From: Candidatus Brockarchaeota archaeon
GTDB lineage: Archaea > Thermoproteota > EX4484-205 > DTQO01
DNA: 5,058 nucleotides
NCBI GenBank assembly: GCA_017601265.1
Contig: JAFNJA010000068.1
Span: 3,539 to 8,596 of the forward strand
Direction of reading: 5' to 3'
Below, piece by piece: positions 1-4,292 of this stretch. Each line of letters opens with the position of its first letter. Position 1 is the stretch's first letter. The notes under the pieces are model-generated. The model worked only from the letters and a program-made list of their open reading frames with translations, was not told the DNA's origin and did no database searches. The translations under genes were made by a program, and so were the position numbers.

Positions 1-78
1 AGAACGCCGCCGCATCGCCAGGGATCCCAAACCGCCGTTCGCTCGCGCCTATTCCACGATGGCGACCTGCGGACCCGC
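1..78. other. Flank downstream of glnA, no supportable gene
   Basis: This short stretch lies 3' of glnA. Plus-strand frames are open across it, but they continue into the antisense of glnA and show no recognisable protein. A minus-strand ATG at 14-12 would leave only five codons before the window edge, too little to call a gene. I see no TATA-like box and no T-rich terminator tract here. Nothing is annotated. Confidence 0.5.
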
Positions 79-1440
79 CTACAGCTTCAGGTACCTTTCT
101 ATCTCCCACCTCGTAACCTGCACCCTGTATTCGTCCCAATCCCTTGATTTAGCGTCCAAGTACTTTTTGAACGTGAATTCCCCGAGCGTCTCCTTCATCA
201 AACCGCTCTTCCGCAGCTCTTCTATCGCTTCGCCCAACGAACCGGGAAGGGTCTCGATGTAGAACTCTGCCAGCTTCTTGTCGTCGAACTCGTAAACGTC
301 CTCCTCTACCGGCTGCGGCGGCTCTATCTTCCTCCTCACTCCGTCGAGCCCCGCCCTGAGCATCGCAGCGAAGGCGAGGTAAGGGTTGCACGACGGGTCC
401 GGGCACCGGAGCTCCATCCTCGTCGCGCTTTCGTTCCCTGGAAAATACTCGGGAACCCTGATCAGCGCCGACCTGTTCCTCCTTCCCCAGCAAACGTAGA
501 CGGGCGCCTCGTACCCGGGGACCAGGCGCTTGTACGAGTTTACAGTCGGGGCCAGGATCGCGGCCATCGCCCTCGCGTGCTTCAGCTGCCCGCCTATGAA
601 GTGGTAGGCCACGTCCGAAAGGTTGTAACGGTCTTTAGCGTCGTAAAACGCGTTCCTCCCGTTCTTAGAGTAGAAAAGGCTTTGGTGGGTGTGCATCCCG
701 GACCCGTTGACGCCGAAGAACGGCTTGGGCATGAAGGTTGCGAAGATCCCGTGCATGAGCGCGACGGCCTTGATCGCGTTCTTGTACGCCACGGCCCTGT
801 CAGCGGTCGTCAAGGCGTCGGCGAACTCGAAGTCGATCTCGTGCTGGCCCGGGGCAACCTCGTGGTGGCTCTTCTCGACCTTCAAGCCTAGTTGCTGTAG
901 GGCGAAGATCGCGTCCCTCCTCACGTCCGAAGCTTGGTCAAGGGGCGAGAAGTCGAAGTACCCGCCGACGTCGTGCGGCACGGGCTCGACCCTGGGGCCG
1001 TTCTCGACGCGGAAGAGGAAGAACTCCAGCTCGGGGCTCGCCTGGTACGTGAACCCGTCCTTTTCCGCCTCGGCTACCGCCTTCTTCAGTATCAACCTCG
1101 GGTCCCCCTCGAAAGGCCTCCCTCCCGGCCTGCAGATGTCGCATATGATCCTGGCCTCCTTCTTCTCGCTCGGCCTCCATGGGATCACCTGGAAAGTGGC
1201 CGGGTCGGGTAGCGCGACCATGTCCCCCTCGAATATCCTGACGAACCCCTCTATCGAGGAGCCGTCGAAGCCGACCCCGTTATCCAAGGCTTCCTCGAGC
1301 CGCTCGCTGGGGATCGTCAAGCTCTTCGTGTTCCCCAGGATGTCCACGAACTGCAGCTCAACGAGGCGGACGCCCTCCTTCTTGCAAGCCTCGAGTACCC
1401 TGCTTTTTTCCTCGTCCAGTTTTTCTTTATCTGCTGGCAC
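79..1440 (-). CDS. glnA: Glutamine synthetase, type I (I-alpha-like)
   Basis: This cytosolic enzyme makes glutamine from glutamate, ammonium and ATP. Class I enzymes are dodecamers. The product is 453 aa, close to the usual 440-450 of short GSI. Visible landmarks: beta-grasp N-domain with DGSSIEGF (59-66); metal ligands in SPELEF (E137, E139) and HHEVAPGQHEIDFEF (E194, E201); ATP-binding NGSGMHTHQS (H250); flap region NSYKRLVPGYEAP (301-313, E311); WGRRNRSALIR (318-328); and RMELRCPDPSCNPY (341-354, E343). R68 in EGFVRIFEGDM lies where Bacillus GSI-alpha has feedback-sensing Arg62. The region around 380-386 reads EDVYEFD instead of the adenylylated NLYDLPPEE of GSI-beta, so control by adenylylation is unlikely (inference). 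The frame stays open to 1875, but family homology begins near residue 1 and no in-frame ATG lies nearby. The GTG at 1440 sits about 35 nt below a TATA box, so I chose it. No clear Shine-Dalgarno is visible. The stop is TAG. Confidence 0.96.
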   Translation of the reverse strand: MPADKEKLDEEKSRVLEACKKEGVRLVELQFVDILGNTKSLTIPSERLEEALDNGVGFDGSSIEGFVRIFEGDMVALPDPATFQVIPWRPSEKKEARIICDICRPGGRPFEGDPRLILKKAVAEAEKDGFTYQASPELEFFLFRVENGPRVEPVPHDVGGYFDFSPLDQASDVRRDAIFALQQLGLKVEKSHHEVAPGQHEIDFEFADALTTADRAVAYKNAIKAVALMHGIFATFMPKPFFGVNGSGMHTHQSLFYSKNGRNAFYDAKDRYNLSDVAYHFIGGQLKHARAMAAILAPTVNSYKRLVPGYEAPVYVCWGRRNRSALIRVPEYFPGNESATRMELRCPDPSCNPYLAFAAMLRAGLDGVRRKIEPPQPVEEDVYEFDDKKLAEFYIETLPGSLGEAIEELRKSGLMKETLGEFTFKKYLDAKSRDWDEYRVQVTRWEIERYLKL

Positions 1441-1458
1441 GTTTGTTCGAAAGACTTT

Positions 1459-1470
1459 GCAATTAATTGC
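1459..1470. promoter_or_regulatory. Perfect 12-bp palindrome, candidate glnA operator
   Basis: GCAATTAATTGC is a perfect palindrome lying between the glnA TATA box (1472-1479) and the GTG start at 1440, directly abutting the box on its downstream side. Archaeal repressors often bind here to block polymerase recruitment. It does not match the GGAA-N6-TTCC operator known for NrpR. The regulator is unknown, and the AT-rich setting raises the odds of a chance palindrome. Confidence 0.45.
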
Positions 1471-1498
1471 CAAATATAGATTTTTTTGCCAAAAATAT
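1467..1498 (-). repeat. Two direct copies of ATATTT(TT)GGCAA over the glnA promoter
   Basis: Read on the minus strand, ATATTTTTGGCAA (1498-1486) is followed by ATATTTGGCAA (1477-1467). The copies are about 20 bp apart, roughly two helical turns. The second copy overlaps the TATA box, the first lies just upstream of it, and a weaker third CCAAAT (plus strand) is at 1501-1506. This arrangement would suit a regulator binding one face of the helix, but it could also be a by-product of an AT-rich promoter. Confidence 0.4.
1472..1479 (-). promoter_or_regulatory. TATA box of glnA
   Basis: CTATATTT on the minus strand, preceded by a run of seven A residues that could serve as the purine-rich BRE. 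Its centre is about 35 nt upstream of the GTG at 1440. With the usual TATA-to-start-site distance of about 26 nt, transcription would begin near 1450, leaving a leader of only about 10 nt. The surrounding 1441-1514 is strikingly AT-rich for this window. Confidence 0.65.
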
Positions 1499-1517
1499 GT
1501 CCAAATGAAAAATTGGT

Positions 1518-1645
1518 TCGAGGGCGCAAGAGGCCGGATCCCGAGCTTTCCCGGCGCTACCCTCCAGAGGAAGGCTTCTCGAGGGCCGGAAAAGCTCTCG
1601 GGGCGAGGGAGCCACCTCTTGATCATTGGCAAGGGGTTCGAGGGC
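1518..1645 (+). repeat. Three copies of TCGAGGGC about 60 nt apart in the divergent spacer
   Basis: The 8-mer TCGAGGGC occurs at 1518-1525, 1579-1586 and 1638-1645, so start-to-start distances are 61 and 59 nt. The first and third copies extend to the 11-mer GGTTCGAGGGC (1515-1525, 1635-1645). Sequence between copies is not clearly conserved, so this is not a proven tandem repeat. A small hairpin (stem 1595-1600 with 1604-1609) lies between copies two and three. The stretch 1510-1685 otherwise shows no gene. Confidence 0.3.
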
Positions 1646-1689
1646 TTTCCAGCCCGGAGGCCGACGCTTGGCCGAGGAGCCGCGCACAG

Positions 1690-1697
1690 ATATATAG
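1690..1697 (+). promoter_or_regulatory. TATA box of the M24 gene
   Basis: ATATATAG is centred about 34 nt upstream of the ATG at 1728, which predicts a start site near 1719 and a leader of about 9 nt. The core TATATAGCG is identical to that in front of the glutamate dehydrogenase gene. A small inverted repeat, TTCG-GGG-CGAA (1700-1710), follows the box. GAGG at 1718-1721 could act as a weak ribosome binding site if transcription starts a little earlier. Confidence 0.65.
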
Positions 1698-1727
1698 CGT
1701 TCGGGGCGAAAGGGCGCGAGGAAAGAG

Positions 1728-3107
1728 ATGGGCGTGGGCAGCGGAAGGATCTCCGCCTTGAAGGAGGAGTTCGAAAAGGTCTCGGTCGTCCTGGAAAGGT
1801 GCGAGAGCGTCGACAAGGGCGCGATGGTGAGCAAGAGGGAGTTCGAGAGGAGGCAAAAGGCCACGTTCGAGGCACTCGACAAAGCCGGATTGCAGGTGGG
1901 CTTCGTTTTCTCCGACGAGCACTACTGCGGCGACGTCCCTTACCTGGGAGGAAACACGAACGTCTCGATAGAGCAGGTGGCGGGCGTCATAGGGGAGAGC
2001 GGCTTCCACATAATAGCCGGCCTGGAAGGGGGTTACGTGGCCGAACAGCTGGCCGGGAGGTCGGGCTCGAAGGTCCACAAGGTCCAGATGCTGCAGCTGG
2101 CGGACGAGAAGTACCCCATAGAGGCAGAGAGGCTCGAGGACGTCATGAGGGAAGCGAACGGGGGGAGGGAGGTCAAGTCGCTGGGGCTTCTGACCCCGAG
2201 GCAGGTTGTGCCTTCCGCGATAGTGGAGTACCTCAACAAGATGGTGGGCCCGAAGAACGTGGTCGACGCGCAGGAGCTCTACTACAAGGTGAAGTACCTA
2301 AAGTCCGACGAGGAGATGAGGCTCATCGAGGACGCGAGCAAGATAGCGAACGCGATGATGAGGGCGATGCTGGCGGTCCTGAAGCCGGGGCTGCTCGAGA
2401 CGCAGGTCGCGGCTTGGGGTTACTTCGTGGCCAAGGAGCTCGGCTCGGAGGAGAACGGCTGGGACGTAATGGTTGGCGCGAACGAGGCCAACAGGACGCT
2501 GATAGGCAAGGCCCTCAACAGGGCGATAAGGAAGGGGGACTACGTCCACCTCGGGGTGGCGCCGAAGCGCGACGGCCTCAACTCCTGCGTGAGGAGGTCT
2601 GTGGTGGCGGTCGAGGATCCAAGGGAGGTAACGGCCGACCAGAGGTACTGGTTCGATTTCATCGAGGGGGCTTTCGAGGTCGGTTACGGGGAGTACTGCA
2701 GGGTCGCGAGGGAGGGGCTGCCCGCGAGGTTGCAGGAGGAGGCCCTAGTCAAGTACTTCAGGGGCAAGACGCGGGAGGTCAACGCGAGGTTCAACCTTAA
2801 CTTGGAGGACCTCTCGAAGCTCAAGCCCTACACGGGGACTCACAACGCGGGGTACACCGAGTGCCAGGAGTTCTACGGCGCGATAACCCTGGACTCGGAA
2901 GAACCTCTGGGGGAGCAGATAGTCACGATGCTGGACGTAGCGCTGAGGGGGATCGGGGACATGTGGGACGACGTCGTAATACCGGGCCTGGATTACGTCG
3001 TCATAGAGGACACGCTCGGTAAATTCGGGAAGGCGGTCAGGGACTTCAACGAGAAGGTGCCCAGGAACGCTCAAGGGATGGTCGGCAACGTAAGCGAACT
3101 CCTGTGA
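1728..3107 (+). CDS. M24 (pita-bread fold) Xaa-Pro aminopeptidase/creatinase-like protein with degenerate metal site
   Basis: The 459-aa product has the two-domain layout of the creatinase/prolidase family. A creatinase-type N-terminal domain spans about 35-185. A typical linker YYKVKYLKSDEEMRLIEDASKIAN (186-208) follows, then a C-terminal pita-bread domain to about 440. Active M24 peptidases use Asp, Asp, His, Glu, Glu to hold two metals. Here the first-Asp segment reads GDYVHLGVAPKRDGLNSCVRR (270-290), which puts G276 and C287 at the two Asp positions. His is kept in GTHNAG (H372). The TxEP segment reads VTMLDVA (399-405), so that Glu is absent. The last Glu is kept in VIEDT (E427). Ordinary aminopeptidase activity is therefore unlikely. 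A metal-independent hydrolase, as creatinase is, or a binding protein are alternatives. ATG 1728 is chosen for its promoter spacing and the start context shared with gdh. ATG 1824 (M33) would drop a charged N-terminal extension and begin near the domain edge. Confidence 0.85.
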   Translation: MGVGSGRISALKEEFEKVSVVLERCESVDKGAMVSKREFERRQKATFEALDKAGLQVGFVFSDEHYCGDVPYLGGNTNVSIEQVAGVIGESGFHIIAGLEGGYVAEQLAGRSGSKVHKVQMLQLADEKYPIEAERLEDVMREANGGREVKSLGLLTPRQVVPSAIVEYLNKMVGPKNVVDAQELYYKVKYLKSDEEMRLIEDASKIANAMMRAMLAVLKPGLLETQVAAWGYFVAKELGSEENGWDVMVGANEANRTLIGKALNRAIRKGDYVHLGVAPKRDGLNSCVRRSVVAVEDPREVTADQRYWFDFIEGAFEVGYGEYCRVAREGLPARLQEEALVKYFRGKTREVNARFNLNLEDLSKLKPYTGTHNAGYTECQEFYGAITLDSEEPLGEQIVTMLDVALRGIGDMWDDVVIPGLDYVVIEDTLGKFGKAVRDFNEKVPRNAQGMVGNVSELL

Positions 3108-3139
3108 CTGAACTTACTTCAACCATGGCGCTCCGAAAG

Positions 3140-3196
3140 AGGTTGGATGCGGGCGGCCGGAAGCGCGGAAAGCCCGCGAAGGAAGGCCTCCAACCT
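3140..3196. terminator. Nested inverted repeat between convergent genes, possible terminator
   Basis: An outer perfect 8-bp stem (AGGTTGGA 3140-3147 with TCCAACCT 3189-3196) encloses an inner perfect 6-bp GC stem (GCGGGC 3149-3154 with GCCCGC 3172-3177) with a 17-nt loop. It fills most of the 87-bp gap between the M24 and hydrolase stop codons, and the outer stem reaches into the hydrolase TAG. On the minus strand it is followed by CTCTTTC, a short pyrimidine tract. Neither side carries a strong T-run, the usual archaeal termination signal, so an mRNA-end stabilising hairpin is an alternative. Confidence 0.45.
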
Positions 3197-4040
3197 ACGG
3201 GGGAACGGGGACGACTTGAGGGCTGAGGGGCTCGAGCTCCAAAAATTGGACCCCTTGCAGGCTTTCGAGCGCCGAGCGCAGCTCCCCGTACTCTGCCGAG
3301 GTGCCGTGCATCGGGATCGCGATCTTCGGCATCACCGCCTCGGCCATCTTGAACGCCTGCGAAGGCGATGCCGTGGGCGAAGCCCCTCCCGCCGGAAGAA
3401 TCGCAACGTCAACCTCCCCCGCGTAATCGGCGAGTTCCGGCACGAACCCCGAGTCGGAGCAGTGGAGGATCGCCACGCCGTCCATCGATATGAAGTACAT
3501 GAGGGGCGACAGGCCGGAGTGGTTCGAGGCTATTGCCTTTACGACCACGCCGCCCGTCTCCGCGGCCTCGCCGGGCTCGAGGAGGACGAGCTTCCCTTCC
3601 CCGCGGATCAGCCCTTCCAAGCTCGCGTAAGCTCCCTCGTTCACCACAACGACCGCCTCGTTCGCGCGGTGCAGGTCGAAAGTTGAAGAGGCGTCGAAGT
3701 GGTCGCCGTGCTCGTGCGTTATCAGTATGGCGTCTACGGTTCCGAGCGAGGACGCGTCGTCCTTCGACATTTTAGCGGCGGGATCTATTATGATCGCGTG
3801 GCGGCTTGTCCTGATGATGAAGGCGGACGTTCCGAGGAACATGATCCCGACTTCCCCCTCGCCCACCCGCATGCCGGCGAACTCATCGAATGGCGAGCGC
3901 GAGGAGGAGAGGAAGTAGAGGTAGGCGCCCAAGATCGTTGCGGCCACGGCGGCAGCCGCGATCGACGCCTTGTGAATGGCTTTCAAGCGGACTCTCCCAC
4001 CTAGATCCGCCGGACCGTGGCGGCGAAACGTACGCCGCAT
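3195..4040 (-). CDS. Membrane-anchored metallo-beta-lactamase-fold hydrolase (UlaG/COG2220-like)
   Basis: The 281-aa product starts with a basic stretch (MRRTFRRH) and one hydrophobic segment at about 25-44, then a small linker and a metallo-beta-lactamase domain from about 64. The metal site looks complete: HEHGDH (H109, H111, D113, H114), NHSG (H174), CSDSG (D196) and PMHGT (H245). FLGTSAFIIRT (68-78) matches the opening strand of the UlaG/YtkL-type 'metal-dependent hydrolase' group, whose known members cleave varied substrates, including the ascorbate-6-phosphate lactone. The substrate cannot be inferred here. An N-terminal anchor is an addition to the usually soluble family and should place the domain on one face of the membrane, probably outside. 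ATG 4040 is preferred because a TATA box lies about 34 nt upstream. In-frame ATGs at 4100 and 4070 fall before or inside that box. A TTG at 3986 with AGGTGG 10 nt upstream would give a 263-aa form with a cleaner signal/anchor (MKAIHKASIAAAA). The stop is TAG. Confidence 0.85.
   Translation of the reverse strand: MRRTFRRHGPADLGGRVRLKAIHKASIAAAAVAATILGAYLYFLSSSRSPFDEFAGMRVGEGEVGIMFLGTSAFIIRTSRHAIIIDPAAKMSKDDASSLGTVDAILITHEHGDHFDASSTFDLHRANEAVVVVNEGAYASLEGLIRGEGKLVLLEPGEAAETGGVVVKAIASNHSGLSPLMYFISMDGVAILHCSDSGFVPELADYAGEVDVAILPAGGASPTASPSQAFKMAEAVMPKIAIPMHGTSAEYGELRSALESLQGVQFLELEPLSPQVVPVPP
3997..4002 (-). promoter_or_regulatory. Shine-Dalgarno-like AGGTGG that could support a TTG start
   Basis: AGGTGG on the minus strand matches the archaeal 16S anti-Shine-Dalgarno well and is spaced 10 nt from an in-frame TTG at 3986-3984. 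It is the best ribosome binding site in the window and lies inside the hydrolase frame. If used, translation would begin directly before the hydrophobic anchor. Promoter spacing argues instead for the ATG at 4040, so both starts remain open. Confidence 0.4.
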
Positions 4041-4069
4041 GTCCGGCTGCGATTTGCTCGGCCTCGCCA

Positions 4070-4077
4070 TTATATTT
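4070..4077 (-). promoter_or_regulatory. TATA box of the membrane hydrolase gene
   Basis: AAATATAA on the minus strand is the only A/T-only octamer in the spacer on this strand. It is centred about 34 nt upstream of the ATG at 4040, predicting transcription from about 4048 with a leader near 8 nt. The in-frame ATG at 4070 overlaps the box itself and so is unlikely to be translated. Confidence 0.6.
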
Positions 4078-4086
4078 GGCTTTGCG

Positions 4087-4108
4087 TTCCGCGAGCGCAA
4101 ACGCGGAA
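4087..4108. repeat. 7-bp inverted repeat upstream of the hydrolase TATA box
   Basis: TTCCGCG (4087-4093) and CGCGGAA (4102-4108) are perfect inverted copies separated by 8 nt. A further GCG/CGC pair (4084-4086 with 4111-4113) is possible across a two-base bulge. On the minus strand the repeat ends about 10 bp upstream of the TATA box, next to the expected BRE, where archaeal activators can bind. It could be a regulator site or simply a structure in GC-rich DNA. Confidence 0.35.
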
Positions 4109-4251
4109 GGCGCCGAGGGAGGGGGAAAGAAAGGAACGCGCGGATTCGGCCCGTTCAGGTTTCGCGGCACAGGTCCTTCGGAGCGGATCCCGGCCAGGGA
4201 AAAGGCGCCCGCCGACGCGGATCTTCGAGCGCCTTCGATGGGCCCGCAACG

Positions 4252-4259
4252 TTATATAG
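4252..4259 (+). promoter_or_regulatory. TATA box of glutamate dehydrogenase
   Basis: TTATATAG is centred about 37 nt upstream of the ATG at 4293, predicting a start site near 4282 and a leader of about 11 nt. The core TATATAGCG is identical to the one in front of the M24 gene, whereas the glnA and hydrolase boxes differ. Confidence 0.65.
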
Positions 4260-4276
4260 CGCGCACTTGCGCGTGC
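4259..4276. promoter_or_regulatory. Imperfect inverted repeat after the gdh TATA box
   Basis: GCGCGC (4259-4264) and GCGTGC (4271-4276) form a six-pair inverted repeat with one G-T mismatch around ACTTGC. It lies directly downstream of the TATA box, the same relative place as the glnA palindrome, though the sequence is unrelated. A repressor site is possible. GC-rich alternating purine/pyrimidine sequence also produces such repeats by chance. Confidence 0.3.
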
Positions 4277-4292
4277 ACGGATTGAGACCGAG

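Noticed and set aside
1515..1525. GGTTCGA resembling a tRNA T-loop (also at 1635)
   Set aside because: The flanks do not form a 5-bp T-stem, and no acceptor or anticodon arm could be found on either strand.
1441..1875. N-terminal extension of glnA to a 598-aa protein
   Set aside because: The extra 145 residues are Arg/Pro/Ser-rich, run across the AT-rich glnA promoter and antisense to the start of the M24 gene, and have no counterpart in glutamine synthetases.
689..2800. A 703-codon open frame on the plus strand
   Set aside because: It runs antisense through glnA and then out of frame through the M24 gene. Its translation is low-complexity Arg/Gly-rich with no family resemblance. Long shadow frames are expected in GC-rich DNA.
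1728..3107. Calling the M24 gene an active Xaa-Pro dipeptidase (pepQ)
   Set aside because: The fold fits, but at least three of the five expected metal ligands are not at their usual places, so a peptidase name and symbol would overstate the evidence.
3147..3686. 179-codon plus-strand frame and similar frames to 4329 opposite the hydrolase
   Set aside because: They are antisense shadows of a clear metallo-beta-lactamase-fold gene, Arg-rich and without domains. The frames crossing the start of gdh would conflict with its promoter.
4041..4100. Upstream in-frame ATG starts of the hydrolase at 4100 and 4070
   Set aside because: One lies upstream of the TATA box and the other overlaps it, so neither would be on the predicted transcript.
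4115..4136. Purine-only run with G-tracts, considered as a G-quadruplex
   Set aside because: Only two runs of three or more G are present, too few for a standard quadruplex. A 22-nt purine run alone is weak evidence.
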